DNA of 64,000 nucleotides from Micromonospora chersina (lineage in GTDB: Bacteria > Actinomycetota > Actinomycetes > Mycobacteriales > Micromonosporaceae). The notes beneath the pieces were generated by a model. It did not search any database. It was not told the DNA's origin and was given only the letters and a program-made list of their open reading frames with translations. The translations under genes and the position numbers were made by a program. Within the stretch, counting starts at the first letter, position 1. Every line of letters starts with the position of its first letter. The stretch is from contig NZ_FMIB01000002.1 of NCBI RefSeq assembly GCF_900091475.1, forward strand, positions 5,022,001 to 5,086,000. Direction: 5' to 3'. Shown here in pieces: positions 28,168-37,854 of this stretch.

Positions 28168-28710
28168 ATGTCGCGTATTGGACGTAAGTCGATCCCGGTG
28201 CCAGCCGGCGTCGATATCACCATCGACGGCCAGACCGTCAAGGTCAAGGGCCCCAAGGGCGAGCTGAGCCACGTACTGGCCGAGCCGATCACGGCGGAGC
28301 GGGGCGAGGACGGCGCGCTGCACGTCAACCGGCCCAACGACGAGCGCAAGGCCAAGGAGCTGCACGGCCTGAGCCGTACGCTGGTGGCCAACATGATCGT
28401 CGGCGTGACCGAGGGCTACCGCAAGAGCCTCGAGATCGCCGGCACCGGTTACCGCGTGACCGCCAAGGGCAAGGACCTCGAGTTCGCGCTCGGGTTCTCG
28501 CACCCGGTGCTGGTTCCGGCCCCGGACGGCATCACCTTCACGGTGGAGAAGCCGACCCTGTTCCACGTGGCCGGCATCGACAAGCAGCAGGTCGGCGAGG
28601 TTGCCGCCAACATCCGGAAGATCCGCCCGCCGGAGCCCTACAAGGGCAAGGGCGTGAAGTACCAGGGCGAGGTCATCCGCCGCAAGGCTGGAAAGGCAGG
28701 TAAGAAGTGA
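28168..28710 (+). CDS. rplF: 50S ribosomal protein L6
   Basis: The 180-residue two-domain protein lies near the sarcin-ricin loop. [17 protein letters not shown] and the C-terminal [13 protein letters not shown] motif are intact. The start is ATG 28168; the stop overlaps rplR by four bases. Confidence 0.99.
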   Translation: MSRIGRKSIPVPAGVDITIDGQTVKVKGPKGELSHVLAEPITAERGEDGALHVNRPNDERKAKELHGLSRTLVANMIVGVTEGYRKSLEIAGTGYRVTAKGKDLEFALGFSHPVLVPAPDGITFTVEKPTLFHVAGIDKQQVGEVAANIRKIRPPEPYKGKGVKYQGEVIRRKAGKAGKK

Positions 28711-29096
28711 GCGCCACGCTGCTCAAGCGCCGCCGCGGCGTCGCCGCCAAGCGTGCCGTCGGGCGTGCGCGACGGCACTTCCGGGTCCGCAAGAACGTCA
28801 ACGGCACCACCGAGCGTCCCCGCCTGGTCGTCACCCGTTCCCTGCGGCACATGGTCGCCCAGATCGTGGACGACACCAAGGGTCACACCCTGGCGTCGGC
28901 CTCGACCATGGACGCCTCGCTGCGCGGCGTCGAGGGCGACAAGAGCGCCCTGGCCGGCAAGGTCGGCGCCCTGCTCGCCGAGCGGGCCAAGGCCGCCGGC
29001 GTCTCGAAGGTCGTCTTCGACCGCGGTGGCAACCGGTACGCGGGGCGGGTCGCCGCGCTTGCCGACGCCGCCCGCGAAGCCGGGCTCGAGTTCTAG
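28707..29096 (+). CDS. rplR: 50S ribosomal protein L18
   Basis: The 129-residue protein binds 5S rRNA together with L5. The N-terminal basic stretch and the C-terminal [20 protein letters not shown] are typical. It starts at GTG 28707 inside the rplF stop and is followed by rpsE after 33 bases. Confidence 0.98.
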   Translation: MSATLLKRRRGVAAKRAVGRARRHFRVRKNVNGTTERPRLVVTRSLRHMVAQIVDDTKGHTLASASTMDASLRGVEGDKSALAGKVGALLAERAKAAGVSKVVFDRGGNRYAGRVAALADAAREAGLEF

Positions 29097-29129
29097 AAAC
29101 CCCGTCACGAGAGAGAAGGAAGGCTGCTG

Positions 29130-29744
29130 ATGCCAGGTCAACAGCGCCGTGGCGGCGGGTCCGGTGGCAACGAGGGTGGTCGCCGCGACAACCGCCGTGA
29201 GGGCGGCCGCGGAAACGCGCCCGTCGAGAAGACCCCGCACCTCGAGCGGGTCGTCGCGATCAACCGCGTCGCCAAGGTCGTGAAGGGTGGTCGGAACTTC
29301 AGCTTCACCGCCCTGGTGATCGTGGGCGACGGCGACGGCACCGTCGGTGTGGGCTACGGAAAGGCCAAGGAGGTGCCCGCGGCGATCGCCAAGGGTGTCG
29401 AGGAGGCCAAGAAGCACTTCTTCAAGGTGCCGCGGATCGGCCAGTCGATCCCGCACCCGGTGCAGGGCGAGGACGCGGCCGGTGTGGTGCTGCTCAAGCC
29501 GGCCTCGGCCGGTACGGGTGTCATCGCCGGTGGTCCGGTCCGTGCCGTGCTGGAGTGCGCGGGCATCCACGACGTGCTCTCCAAGAGCCTCGGCTCGTCG
29601 AACCCGATCAACATCGTGCACGCCACGGTGGCGGCCCTGAAGGCGCTCGAGTCGCCGGAGCAGGTCGCGGCCCGTCGTGGTCTGCCGGTCGAGGACGTCG
29701 CGCCGGCCGCCATGCTGGCTGCGCGGGCGGGGGTGGCGTCCTGA
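29130..29744 (+). CDS. rpsE: 30S ribosomal protein S5
   Basis: The 204-residue protein works in decoding accuracy and mRNA unwinding. A glycine- and arginine-rich N-terminal extension (residues 1-35) precedes the RNA-binding domain with [14 protein letters not shown], the spectinomycin-relevant loop, which looks wild type. The ATG follows GAGAGAAGGAAGG. The stop overlaps rpmD by one base. Confidence 0.98.
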   Translation: MPGQQRRGGGSGGNEGGRRDNRREGGRGNAPVEKTPHLERVVAINRVAKVVKGGRNFSFTALVIVGDGDGTVGVGYGKAKEVPAAIAKGVEEAKKHFFKVPRIGQSIPHPVQGEDAAGVVLLKPASAGTGVIAGGPVRAVLECAGIHDVLSKSLGSSNPINIVHATVAALKALESPEQVAARRGLPVEDVAPAAMLAARAGVAS

Positions 29745-29926
29745 TGGCACGCCTGAAGGTCACCCAGGTCCGGTCCGAGATCGGGACCAAGAAGAACCAG
29801 CGTGACTCGCTGCGTTCGCTCGGTCTCAAGCGGATCAACGACGTGGTGGTCAAGGAGGACCGGCCGGAGATCCGGGGCATGATCTTCACGGTCAACCACC
29901 TCGTGAAGGTCGAGGAGGTCGAGTAA
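29744..29926 (+). CDS. rpmD: 50S ribosomal protein L30
   Basis: The 60-residue protein is full length from [14 protein letters not shown] to HLVKVEEVE. It begins at the ATG sharing a base with the rpsE stop and ends sharing a base with the rplO start. A longer upstream reading frame is only a frame extension. Confidence 0.97.
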   Translation: MARLKVTQVRSEIGTKKNQRDSLRSLGLKRINDVVVKEDRPEIRGMIFTVNHLVKVEEVE

Positions 29927-30369
29927 TGACGATCAAGGTGCACCACCTGCGCCCGGCGCCGGGAGCCAAGACCGACAAGACCCGTGTGGGTCGCGGTGAG
30001 GGCTCGAAGGGCAAGACCGCCGGTCGCGGTACCAAGGGTTCCAAGGCCCGGAAGAACATCTCGGCGGCGTTCGAGGGTGGGCAGATGCCCATCCACATGC
30101 GCCTGCCGAAGTTGAAGGGCTTCAAGAACAAGTTCAAGGTCGTCTTCCAGGTGGTCAACCTGGACCGGCTCGCCGAGCTCTTCCCGAACGGCGGCCAGGT
30201 CGGCCCGGCCGAGCTGGTCGAGGCCGGTGCGGTCCGCAAGGGCCAGCCGGTCAAGGTGCTCGGCACCGGCGACCTCGGCGGCGTGGCTCTCCAGGTGTCG
30301 GCGCACGCGTTCAGCGCGTCGGCCAAGGAGAAGATCACCGCGGCCGGCGGCTCGGTCACCGAGCTGTAA
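29926..30369 (+). CDS. rplO: 50S ribosomal protein L15
   Basis: The 147-residue protein is a late large-subunit assembly protein. The glycine-rich loop with [20 protein letters not shown] (about residues 24-43) and the C-terminal domain are intact. It is the last gene before the terminator that splits the spc operon from secY. Confidence 0.98.
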   Translation: MTIKVHHLRPAPGAKTDKTRVGRGEGSKGKTAGRGTKGSKARKNISAAFEGGQMPIHMRLPKLKGFKNKFKVVFQVVNLDRLAELFPNGGQVGPAELVEAGAVRKGQPVKVLGTGDLGGVALQVSAHAFSASAKEKITAAGGSVTEL

Positions 30370-30380
30370 GGCACGATCGT

Positions 30381-30416
30381 GGCGCCCGCTCAGTTGTCCG
30401 CAACTGGGCGGGCGCC
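30381..30416 (+). terminator. Hairpin terminator after rplO
   Basis: Nine pairs, a T-G wobble and six more pairs (30381-30396 with 30401-30416) close a TCCG loop. It starts 11 bases after the rplO stop. A second small inverted repeat (30469-30475 with 30480-30486) lies before secY. Confidence 0.85.
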
Positions 30417-30604
30417 GTGCTCTACCTGGCGAATGTGCGCCGGGTAACATCGGATTCGTTTTATGTAGCCGGGCACATCTGCCCGGACCGGGATCGGGCT
30501 GTTAGAGTCCGTTCCCAGCCATGGATATCGGGCGGTCCGCCCGGCACCCACCCCGCTCCGCCAGGGATCATGACCGGCGGCCCGCGTCGCGCAGGAGGAA
30601 GAAG

Positions 30605-31930
30605 TTGCTGTCCGCCTTTCTCAGTGCGTTCCGTACGCCTGACCTGCGCAAGAAGCTGCTGTTCACAGTAGGCATCATCGCGGTCTACCGGCTGGGCGCC
30701 ACGCTGCCCAGCCCGGGTGTCTCGTACGGCAACGTGCAGAAGTGCCTCGACACCATCCAGGGCAGCAGCGGTGTGCTGAACCTGCTGGACCTCTTCTCCG
30801 GTGGCGCGCTGCTCCAGCTCTCGGTCTTCGCGCTGGGCATCATGCCCTACATCACCGCGTCGATCATCCTGCAGCTGCTGACCGTGGTCATCCCACGCCT
30901 GGAGCAGCTCCGCAAGGAGGGCCAGGCCGGCCAGGCGAAGATCACCCAGTACACCCGCTACCTGACGCTGGGCCTGGGCATCCTCCAGTCCTCGGCGTTC
31001 GTGGCGCTCGCGCGCTCGGGTCAGCTCTTCAACAACCAGTGCGACCAGTTCCCGATCGTCCCGCGGGGCACCGGCATCCCGGACTGGCTGACGCTGACGA
31101 TCCTGGTCATGACGATGACCGCGGGCACCGGCGTGGTGATGTGGCTCGGTGAGCTGATCACCGACCGGGGCGTCGGCAACGGCATGTCCGTGCTGATCTT
31201 CACCTCGATCGCGGCCCGGCTCCCCAGCGAGGGCTGGAAGATCAAGACCACCAAGGGCTGGGGGATGTTCTTCCTCGTCATCGCCCTGGTCCTGCTGGTC
31301 ATCACCGCGGTCACCTTCATCGAGCAGGCCCAGCGCCGCATCCCGGTGCAGTACGCCAAGCGGATGATCGGCCGGCGGATGTACGGCGGCACGTCCACCT
31401 ACATCCCGCTCAAGGTGAACCAGGCCGGCGTCATCCCGGTCATCTTCGCCTCGTCGCTGCTCTACCTGCCGCAGCTCGCGCTCCAGTTCTTCGACCAGAA
31501 CAACCCGGGGAAGACCCAGGCCTGGATCCAGAACCACATCGTGAAGGCGAGCGCGCCGGAGCACATCGCGATCTACTTCCTGCTGATCATCTTCTTCACC
31601 TACTTCTACGTGTCGATCACGTTCAACCCGACCGAGGTCGCGGACAACATGAAGAAGTACGGCGGCTTCGTGCCGGGCATCCGCCCCGGCAAGCCGACCG
31701 CCGAGTACCTCGACTTCATCCTCAGCCGGATCACCCTGCCGGGTGCGCTCTACCTGGGCATCGTCGCGGTCCTGCCGAACTTCTTCTTCATCTGGCTGGA
31801 CAACCAGCAGTTCCAGAACTTCCCGTTCGGCGGCACCGCTGTGCTCATCATGGTCGGCGTCGGTCTGGAGACCGTGAAGCAGATCGAGAGCCAACTCATG
31901 CAGCGGAACTACGAAGGGTTCCTGCGGTAG
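30605..31930 (+). CDS. secY: Preprotein translocase subunit SecY
   Basis: The 441-residue protein is the channel of the Sec translocon, with ten membrane segments. The start is the TTG at 30605, because AGGAGGA (30593-30599) is five bases upstream and MLSAFLSAFRTPDLRKKLLF is the usual N-terminus; the frame upstream to 30521 has no membrane or SecY character. Motifs such as GIMPYITASIILQLL (plug and gate region) are clear. The adk start follows the stop with no gap. TAGAGT at 30503-30508 may be part of a promoter. Confidence 0.97.
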   Translation: MLSAFLSAFRTPDLRKKLLFTVGIIAVYRLGATLPSPGVSYGNVQKCLDTIQGSSGVLNLLDLFSGGALLQLSVFALGIMPYITASIILQLLTVVIPRLEQLRKEGQAGQAKITQYTRYLTLGLGILQSSAFVALARSGQLFNNQCDQFPIVPRGTGIPDWLTLTILVMTMTAGTGVVMWLGELITDRGVGNGMSVLIFTSIAARLPSEGWKIKTTKGWGMFFLVIALVLLVITAVTFIEQAQRRIPVQYAKRMIGRRMYGGTSTYIPLKVNQAGVIPVIFASSLLYLPQLALQFFDQNNPGKTQAWIQNHIVKASAPEHIAIYFLLIIFFTYFYVSITFNPTEVADNMKKYGGFVPGIRPGKPTAEYLDFILSRITLPGALYLGIVAVLPNFFFIWLDNQQFQNFPFGGTAVLIMVGVGLETVKQIESQLMQRNYEGFLR

Positions 31931-32584
31931 ATGCGACTCGTTCTGGTTGGCCCGCCGGGCGCGGGCAAGGGCACGCAGGCGGAGTTCATCGCCGCCCACC
32001 TCTCGGTGCCGAAGATCTCGACCGGGGACATCTTCCGGGCCAACGTCTCCCAGGGCACGCCCCTGGGGGTCGAGGCCAAGCGGTACATGGACGCCGGCAA
32101 GCTGGTCCCGGACGAGGTCACCATCAACATGGTGCGGGACCGGCTCGCCGAGCCGGACGCCGCCGAGGGCTTCCTCCTCGACGGCTTCCCGCGGACGACG
32201 CCGCAGGCCGCCGCGCTGGACAAGCTCCTCGCCGACCTCGGCACCGCGCTGGACCTGGTGCTGGAGCTCGTCGTCGACGACGACGAGGTGATCCGGCGGC
32301 TCTCCGGCCGGCGCACCTGCCGTGGCTGCGGCAAGATCTGGCACGTCGAGTTCGACGCCACCACCCGTGAGGGCGTCTGCGACCGCTGCGGGGCAGAGCT
32401 GTTCCAGCGGGACGACGACAAGCCGGAGACCATCGCGGCCCGGCTGCGGGAGTACGCCGAGAAGACCGCGCCGCTCGTCGACTACTACGGCGCCCAGGGC
32501 AAGCTCGTCGGCATCGACGCGACCGGGCCGGTGGAGGACGTCACCGTCCGCGCCATCGACGCCCTCCGCTCGTACGGCGGCTGA
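31931..32584 (+). CDS. adk: Adenylate kinase
   Basis: The 217-residue enzyme interconverts ATP, ADP and AMP. The P-loop [10 protein letters not shown] is at residues 7-16. The lid (residues about 126-160) carries four cysteines (CRGCG and CDRCG), so it is the long, zinc-binding form. The ATG directly follows the secY stop, and the two are almost certainly cotranscribed. Confidence 0.98.
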   Translation: MRLVLVGPPGAGKGTQAEFIAAHLSVPKISTGDIFRANVSQGTPLGVEAKRYMDAGKLVPDEVTINMVRDRLAEPDAAEGFLLDGFPRTTPQAAALDKLLADLGTALDLVLELVVDDDEVIRRLSGRRTCRGCGKIWHVEFDATTREGVCDRCGAELFQRDDDKPETIAARLREYAEKTAPLVDYYGAQGKLVGIDATGPVEDVTVRAIDALRSYGG

Positions 32585-32612
32585 CGTCCCGCCGGATTCC
32601 GGCGGATAGAGT

Positions 32613-32652
32613 GCGAACAGCGGGGTACGTGCGACGTGCCCCGCTGTTCCGC
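32613..32652 (+). terminator. Long hairpin between adk and map
   Basis: Pairs run from 32613-32625 with 32639-32652 (one bulged C), then a T-G wobble and four more pairs around a GCG loop. It ends just before the map ribosome site. It could terminate adk, or act as an attenuator in front of map. TAGAGT (32607-32612) may be a -10 box for map. Confidence 0.7.
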
Positions 32653-32674
32653 GCAACGAAAGGTAAACGCCTCC

Positions 32675-33526
32675 ATGCGTCGTCCCCAGCTGGACATCCA
32701 GCTGAAGACCCCCGAGCAGATCGAGCTGATGCGGGCCGCCGGTCTGGTGGTCGCCCGCGCCCTGCGCCGGATGCGGGAGGCGGTCGCCCCCGGCGTCACC
32801 ACCGCCGACCTCGACGCCATCGCCGAGGCCACCATCCGCGAGGCCGGCGCCATCCCGTCGTTCAAGGGCTACCACGGCTTCCCTGCGTCGATCTGCTCCT
32901 CCGTCAACGAGCAGGTGGTGCACGCCATCCCGTCGTCGACCCAGGTGCTCCGCGACGGTGACCTGATCTCGATCGACTGCGGGGCGGTGCTCAACGGCTG
33001 GCACGGCGACGCGGCCATCACGGTCGGCGTCGGCGAGGTCGACCCGGCCCTGCTGAAGATGGCCGCGGTCGCCGAGGACGCCATGTGGGCCGGCATCGCG
33101 GCCGCGGCGCGGGGGGCGGCCAGCGGCAAGGGCCGGCTCACCGACATCTCCCACGCGGTGGAGACCGCGGTCCGCCAGGGCGGCCGGTACGGCATCGTCG
33201 ACGGCTACGGCGGGCACGGCATCGGCACCGAGATGCACCAGGACCCGCACGTGCTCAACCACGGGCGCCCGGGCAAGGGCCCGCGGCTCGTGCCGGGGCT
33301 GGCCCTGGCCATCGAGCCCATGATCACGATGGGCAACCCGCGCACCGTGGAGCTGTCCGACGGCTGGACCGTGGTGACCCGCGACCGGTCGATGGCCGTG
33401 CACGTGGAGCACTCGATGGCGCTCCTGGACGACGGTGTCTGGGTGCTGACCGCCGAGGACGGCGGCCGTGCCCGGCTCGGCGACCTGGTCACCGCCCGCC
33501 AGCCGGCGGACTCCCCGGCCGTCTGA
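32675..33526 (+). CDS. map: Methionine aminopeptidase type I
   Basis: The 283-residue enzyme removes the initiator methionine. The metal ligands are present in order: DCGAVLNGWHGDAAIT (two Asp), GHGIGTEMH (His) and the later Glu residues in AIEPMI and VEHSMA. The start at ATG 32675 follows ACGAAAGGT and begins the family similarity; the upstream frame to 32636 is not supported. The gene normally sits just before infA, but here about 1 kb lies between them. Confidence 0.96.
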   Translation: MRRPQLDIQLKTPEQIELMRAAGLVVARALRRMREAVAPGVTTADLDAIAEATIREAGAIPSFKGYHGFPASICSSVNEQVVHAIPSSTQVLRDGDLISIDCGAVLNGWHGDAAITVGVGEVDPALLKMAAVAEDAMWAGIAAAARGAASGKGRLTDISHAVETAVRQGGRYGIVDGYGGHGIGTEMHQDPHVLNHGRPGKGPRLVPGLALAIEPMITMGNPRTVELSDGWTVVTRDRSMAVHVEHSMALLDDGVWVLTAEDGGRARLGDLVTARQPADSPAV

Positions 33527-33580
33527 CGAGGCGGACCCGCCCGCCCGCTTGCGCTCCGGCGCGGTTCGGCTCGCTGGCAA

Positions 33581-33694
33581 GGATCCGGCCCGGTCGTGAG
33601 GATCCGGCCCGGTCGTGAGGACCCGGCCCGGTCGTGAGGATCCGGCCCGGCGGTGAGGATCGGGCCCGATCGTCAGGATCTGGCTCGCTCGCCG
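33581..33694 (+). repeat. 19-bp tandem repeat, six units
   Basis: Six consecutive 19-base units start at 33581, 33600, 33619, 33638, 33657 and 33676. The first two are identical (GGATCCGGCCCGGTCGTGA), the third and fourth differ by one and two bases, and the fifth and sixth are more diverged. The block begins 55 bases after the map stop. It is not a CRISPR array, because there are no spacers. Slippage copies or a protein-binding array are possible. Confidence 0.85.
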
Positions 33695-33785
33695 CGTTCC
33701 TACCGCCGCCGACTCTCCGGCACCGGTTGCGAGGTTCCGTACCAGCGGTCCGGATCGTGCGCGGCGGGCGCTGGCGGGGCGGTGG

Positions 33786-33791
33786 CATGCT
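33786..33791 (+). promoter_or_regulatory. Leaderless-type -10 box for the DUF1707 gene
   Basis: CATGCT ends seven bases before the ATG at 33799. This supports that start over the ATG at 33787, which overlaps the box. Confidence 0.5.
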
Positions 33792-33798
33792 TGCCCTC

Positions 33799-34293
33799 AT
33801 GGACGGGCGGAACGGGATGCGGGCGGCCGACGCCGACCGGGAGGCCACGGCGGAGCGGCTCCGGGTGGCCCTGGAGGAGGGCCGGCTCGACCTGCACGAG
33901 TACGACGAGCGGCTGGTCCGGGCGTACGGGGCGAAGACCTACGCCGACCTGGACGAGGTGGTGGCGGACCTGCCCGGGACGACGCCCGCGCACCGCGCCG
34001 CGGTGGCCCCGGCGGCGCCGGCCGACGCCGACGGGACGGTCGTGGCGAGCGGGCGCGGCGCCGGCGGGCTGCTCGCGATCTGGTCGCCGTGGCTGCGGGT
34101 GGCCGGGATCCTGACCGCGATCTGGTTGTTCGCCTCGCTCGGCTCCGGGCACCTCGGGCCCTACTGGCCGGTCTGGGCCATCGGGCCGTGGGGCTTCTTC
34201 CTGCTGATGCGTACCGTGGGCGGCCACGACAACGGGTGGCGAAGGGCCGAGCGGCGCGGCCGGGCCCGGCGGGACCGACGCCGGCGCCGCTGA
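33799..34293 (+). CDS. DUF1707 (SHOCT-like) membrane protein
   Basis: The 164-residue protein begins with a DUF1707 domain (about residues 5-55) whose pattern MRAADADREATAERLR and LDLHEYDERL is characteristic. Two membrane segments follow (about 95-140), and the C-terminus is very basic. DUF1707 proteins are common in actinobacteria and their role is unknown. The gene separates map from infA, which are normally adjacent, and appears to be transcribed alone. Confidence 0.82.
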   Translation: MDGRNGMRAADADREATAERLRVALEEGRLDLHEYDERLVRAYGAKTYADLDEVVADLPGTTPAHRAAVAPAAPADADGTVVASGRGAGGLLAIWSPWLRVAGILTAIWLFASLGSGHLGPYWPVWAIGPWGFFLLMRTVGGHDNGWRRAERRGRARRDRRRRR

Positions 34294-34378
34294 CCGGAAC
34301 CGGCTGTGGCCGGCGCCACAACCGGCCGGTGGGGCCGGGCGAATGTCCTCCGTCGGGGTGACCGACCGGGTGGCCGGT

Positions 34379-34408
34379 TTGGCGACGGCGCGCAGGCGGG
34401 CGTACACT
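34379..34408 (+). promoter_or_regulatory. Promoter of infA
   Basis: A -35 TTGGCG (34379-34384) and a -10 TACACT (34403-34408) are 18 bases apart. The start would be near 34415, about 150 bases before infA. It explains how infA-rpmJ-rpsM-rpsK-rpsD-rpoA-rplQ are expressed apart from secY-adk-map. Confidence 0.65.
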
Positions 34409-34562
34409 TTCTGATCGGCGCACAGCGTCCACTCCGGCATGCCCACCCTGCGCTTCGGTGGGAGTCGGAGCCGCGGCTGGCTCGGGCTCGGCGAATCCCG
34501 CCGGAGCCCGTGTAAGACGTTGTGGGCCGTCCGGAGCAACCGACGTCAGGACAGCGGAGGAC

Positions 34563-34784
34563 ATGCCGAAAAAAGACGGAGCCATCGAGATCGAGGGTCG
34601 GGTCATCGAGCCCCTGCCGAACGCCATGTTCCGGGTGGAGCTCGCGAACGGCCACAAGGTGCTGGCTCACATCAGTGGCAAGATGCGGCAGCACTACATC
34701 CGCATCCTGCCGGAGGACCGGGTCGTCGTCGAACTCTCGCCGTACGACCTGACCCGCGGGCGCATCGTCTACCGCTACAAGTAA
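34563..34784 (+). CDS. infA: Translation initiation factor IF-1
   Basis: The 73-residue OB-fold protein binds the A site of the small subunit during initiation. [20 protein letters not shown] to GRIVYRYK is full length. The ATG follows ACAGCGGAGGAC. The frame is open further upstream but without similarity. Confidence 0.98.
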   Translation: MPKKDGAIEIEGRVIEPLPNAMFRVELANGHKVLAHISGKMRQHYIRILPEDRVVVELSPYDLTRGRIVYRYK

Positions 34785-34875
34785 GCCTGACGACGGCCGG
34801 GACGTCCCCGTGTCCGTCTTCGACGTCCGGGTCGCGCTCGTCGCGTCTCCGGGCCAGATGGGAAGTAAGGCAACC

Positions 34876-34989
34876 GTGAAGGTCAAGCCGAGCGTCAAGA
34901 GGATCTGCAACAAGTGCCGGGTGATCCGCCGGCACGGCCGGGTCATGATCATTTGTTCTGACCCGCGCCACAAGCAGCGCCAGGGCTGA
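34876..34989 (+). CDS. rpmJ: 50S ribosomal protein L36, zinc-binding form
   Basis: This 37-residue gene runs from GTG 34876 to TGA 34987-34989: [20 protein letters not shown], then [17 protein letters not shown]. The CxxC, the later Cys and the His form a zinc site, so this is the zinc-dependent type. The ribosome site is GGAAGTAAGG. It stands between infA and rpsM, as in most actinobacteria. Confidence 0.96.
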   Translation: MKVKPSVKRICNKCRVIRRHGRVMIICSDPRHKQRQG

Positions 34990-35254
34990 ACCGTTCCCGC
35001 CGACCGCGACGAGCGGCGGCGGAACCGGCCCGGGTCGCAGATCCCGACACACACATCACCAGCTCGTCCCAGCCGCGAGCGGTACGCAGCGCGTACCCCC
35101 TCGTGGTTGACCCCCGGTCGGAGGCCGGGGCCCGCTCGGGCAGCGACCGATCCCGGTCGCCGGCGCTGATCGCGCCGGAAGGACAGGGACGGTCGGTAGC
35201 GGGGTGGGACGGGTCCACACCTCCGCCACAACATCACGAGGAGTACGCCCGCAC

Positions 35255-35635
35255 ATGGCACGTCTAGTCGGCGTGGACCTCCCCCGCGACAAGCGGATGG
35301 AGATCGCGCTCACCTACATCTTCGGGGTCGGTCGCACCCGCGCCCTGGAGACGCTGGCCGCCACCGGCATCTCGCCGGACAAGCGCGCTCGGGACCTCAC
35401 GGACGAGGAGCTCGTGCAGCTCCGCGACCACATCGAGGCCAACTACCAGGTTGAAGGTGACCTTCGCCGCGAGGTCGCCGCTGACATCCGCCGCAAGGTC
35501 GAGATCGGCTGCTACGCGGGTATCCGGCACCGCCGGGGCCTGCCCGTCCGTGGCCAGCGGACCAAGACCAACGCGCGGACCCGCAAGGGCCCGAAGCGGA
35601 CCGTCGCCGGCAAGAAGAAGCCCGGCAAGAAGTAA
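35255..35635 (+). CDS. rpsM: 30S ribosomal protein S13
   Basis: The 126-residue protein bridges the subunits and contacts P-site t[23 protein letters not shown] and the basic tail [15 protein letters not shown] are typical. The ATG at 35255 follows CACGAGGAG; the 265-base spacer from rpmJ holds no gene. It starts a tight group with rpsK and rpsD. Confidence 0.98.
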   Translation: MARLVGVDLPRDKRMEIALTYIFGVGRTRALETLAATGISPDKRARDLTDEELVQLRDHIEANYQVEGDLRREVAADIRRKVEIGCYAGIRHRRGLPVRGQRTKTNARTRKGPKRTVAGKKKPGKK

Positions 35636-35653
35636 CTAGGAGCGCACAGACTT

Positions 35654-36061
35654 ATGCCACCGAAGGCTCGTGCCGGAGCCGCTGTCAAGAAGGTCCGGCG
35701 CAAGGAACGCAAGAACGTCGCCCACGGGCAGGCGCACATCAAGAGCACCTTCAACAACACCATCGTGTCCATCACGGACCCGACCGGTGCGGTCATCTCC
35801 TGGGCCTCCGCGGGCCAGGTGGGCTTCAAGGGCTCGCGCAAGTCGACCCCGTTCGCCGCGCAGCTGGCCGCCGAGGCCGCCGCGCGTCGGGCCATGGACC
35901 ACGGCATGCGCAAGGTCGACGTGTTCGTCAAGGGCCCCGGCTCCGGCCGGGAGACCGCCATCCGTTCGCTGCAGGCCGTGGGCCTCGAGGTCGGGCAGAT
36001 CTCCGACGTCACCCCGCAGCCGCACAACGGATGCCGTCCGCCGAAGCGTCGTCGGGTCTGA
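35654..36061 (+). CDS. rpsK: 30S ribosomal protein S11
   Basis: The 135-residue protein shapes the platform near the E site. [20 protein letters not shown] and the C-terminal [16 protein letters not shown] are canonical. It starts at ATG 35654 after CTAGGAGC. Confidence 0.99.
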   Translation: MPPKARAGAAVKKVRRKERKNVAHGQAHIKSTFNNTIVSITDPTGAVISWASAGQVGFKGSRKSTPFAAQLAAEAAARRAMDHGMRKVDVFVKGPGSGRETAIRSLQAVGLEVGQISDVTPQPHNGCRPPKRRRV

Positions 36062-36074
36062 GAGGTAGAGAGAG

Positions 36075-36701
36075 ATGGCTCGTTACACCGGTGCTGACTG
36101 CCGCCGTTGCCGGCGGGAGAAGATGAAGCTGTTCCTCAAGGGCAGCAAGTGCGATGGCCCGAAGTGCCCGTTCGAGTCCCGGCCGTTCCCGCCCGGGCAG
36201 CACGGCCGCGGCCGCACCAAGGAGACGGAGTACCTGCTCCAGCTCCGTGAGAAGCAGAAGGCCCGCCGCGTCTACGGCGTGCTGGAGAAGCAGTTCCGCG
36301 GCTACTACGAGGAGGCCGTGGGCAAGCAGGCCAAGACCGGTGAGGTCCTCCTGCAGATCCTCGAGTCGCGGCTGGACAACGTGGTCTACCGGGCTGGCTA
36401 CGCCAAGTCCCGGGACATGGCCCGCCAGCTGGTCAAGCACGGTCACTTCACGGTGAACGGCAAGAAGGTCGACATCCCGTCGTACCGCGTCAAGGAGCAC
36501 GACATCGTCGAGGTCCGGGGCAAGAGCAAGGAGCTCACCCCGTTCATCGTCGCGCAGGCCGAGGCCGGCTCCAAGACCGTTCCGGCGTGGCTCGAGGCCA
36601 TCCCCAGCCAGATGAAGATCCTCGTGCACTCGCTCCCGGCCCGCCAGGTGATCGACACCCAGGTCCAGGAGCAGTTGATCGTCGAGCTCTACTCCAAGTA
36701 A
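36075..36701 (+). CDS. rpsD: 30S ribosomal protein S4, zinc-binding form
   Basis: The 208-residue protein nucleates small-subunit assembly. The N-terminal CRRCRREKMKLFLKGSKC plus PKC supplies four cysteines for zinc. The S4 domain (about residues 98-160) is intact. It is the last gene before a hairpin and rpoA. Confidence 0.99.
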   Translation: MARYTGADCRRCRREKMKLFLKGSKCDGPKCPFESRPFPPGQHGRGRTKETEYLLQLREKQKARRVYGVLEKQFRGYYEEAVGKQAKTGEVLLQILESRLDNVVYRAGYAKSRDMARQLVKHGHFTVNGKKVDIPSYRVKEHDIVEVRGKSKELTPFIVAQAEAGSKTVPAWLEAIPSQMKILVHSLPARQVIDTQVQEQLIVELYSK

Positions 36702-36712
36702 GGGCTCGTTGC

Positions 36713-36740
36713 GGTGGCCCGCCCTCCGGGGCGGGCCACC
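36713..36740 (+). other. Hairpin between rpsD and rpoA
   Basis: A 12-bp perfect stem (36713-36724 with 36729-36740) has a TCCG loop, 11 bases after the rpsD stop. It is probably a partial terminator that sets the ratio between rpsD and rpoA. I found no convincing promoter between it and rpoA. Confidence 0.75.
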
Positions 36741-36797
36741 GGAACAGTTTGTGTCGTGGGCGTCATATAGCGGGCGCCCCGGAAGAGAAGAGAAAAG

Positions 36798-37820
36798 ATG
36801 CTCATCAGCCAGCGACCGTCTCTCTCCGAAGAGTCGATCAACGAGACCCGGTCCCGGTTCACCATCGAGCCGCTGGAGCCGGGCTTCGGCTACACCCTGG
36901 GCAACTCGCTGCGGCGCACGCTGCTGTCGTCCATCCCGGGTGCGGCGGTCACCTCGATCAAGATCGACGGTGTCCTGCACGAGTTCACCACGATCCCCGG
37001 TGTCAAGGAGGACGTGGTCGAGCTCGTCATGAACATCAAGGAGCTGTGCGTCAGCTCGGAGCACGACGAGCCGGTCAGCATGTACCTGCGCAAGCAGGGC
37101 CCGGGCGACGTGACCGCCGGTGACATCCAGCCCCCGGCCGGTGTCTCGGTGCACAACCCGGACCTGAAGCTCGCCACCCTGAACGGCAAGGGCCGGCTCG
37201 ACATGGAGCTGACCGTCGAGCGTGGTCGTGGCTACGTCACGGCGGCGCAGAACAAGCAGGCGGGCGCGGAGATCGGCCGGATCCCGGTCGACTCGATCTA
37301 CTCGCCGGTGCTCAAGGTGACCTACCGCGTCGAGGCGACCCGTGTCGAGCAGCGGACCGACTTCGACCGGCTGATCATCGACGTCGAGACCAAGCCGTCG
37401 ATGGGCCCGCGTACCGCGCTGGCCTCGGCCGGCTCGACGCTCGTGGAGCTGTTCGGGCTGGCCCGGGAGCTGGACGAGACCGCCGAGGGCATCGACATCG
37501 GGCCGTCCCCGCAGGACGCCCAGCTGGCGGCCGACCTCGCTCTGCCGATCGAGGAGCTGGACCTCACCGTCCGCTCCTACAACTGCCTCAAGCGCGAGGG
37601 CATCAACTCCGTTGGTGAGCTCATCGGGCGTACCGAGGCCGACCTCCTCGACATCCGCAACTTCGGTCAGAAGTCGATCGACGAGGTCAAGATGAAGCTC
37701 GCCGGGATGGGCCTGGGGCTGAAGGACTCGGCTCCGAACTTCGACCCGGCGCACGTCGTGGACGCCTTCGGCGAGGCCGACTACGACACCGACGACTACC
37801 GCGAGACCGAGCAGCTCTAG
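36798..37820 (+). CDS. rpoA: DNA-directed RNA polymerase alpha subunit
   Basis: The 340-residue subunit assembles the polymerase core. The N-terminal domain (residues 1-230) has [23 protein letters not shown]. The C-terminal domain (about 255-320), which binds upstream DNA and activators, has the [20 protein letters not shown] helix and the following [11 protein letters not shown]. The ATG at 36798 follows AAGAGAAGAGAAAAG. Confidence 0.99.
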   Translation: MLISQRPSLSEESINETRSRFTIEPLEPGFGYTLGNSLRRTLLSSIPGAAVTSIKIDGVLHEFTTIPGVKEDVVELVMNIKELCVSSEHDEPVSMYLRKQGPGDVTAGDIQPPAGVSVHNPDLKLATLNGKGRLDMELTVERGRGYVTAAQNKQAGAEIGRIPVDSIYSPVLKVTYRVEATRVEQRTDFDRLIIDVETKPSMGPRTALASAGSTLVELFGLARELDETAEGIDIGPSPQDAQLAADLALPIEELDLTVRSYNCLKREGINSVGELIGRTEADLLDIRNFGQKSIDEVKMKLAGMGLGLKDSAPNFDPAHVVDAFGEADYDTDDYRETEQL

Positions 37821-37854
37821 TCCGCGCTGCCGCCACACCTGAGGAGCACCAAGC

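Noticed and set aside
33581..33694. Possible CRISPR array
   Set aside because: The units are contiguous with no spacers, only 19 bases long, and no cas genes are nearby.
36741..36797. Promoter directly before rpoA
   Set aside because: CATATA-like sequence at 36764-36769 has no correctly spaced -35, so I did not call it.
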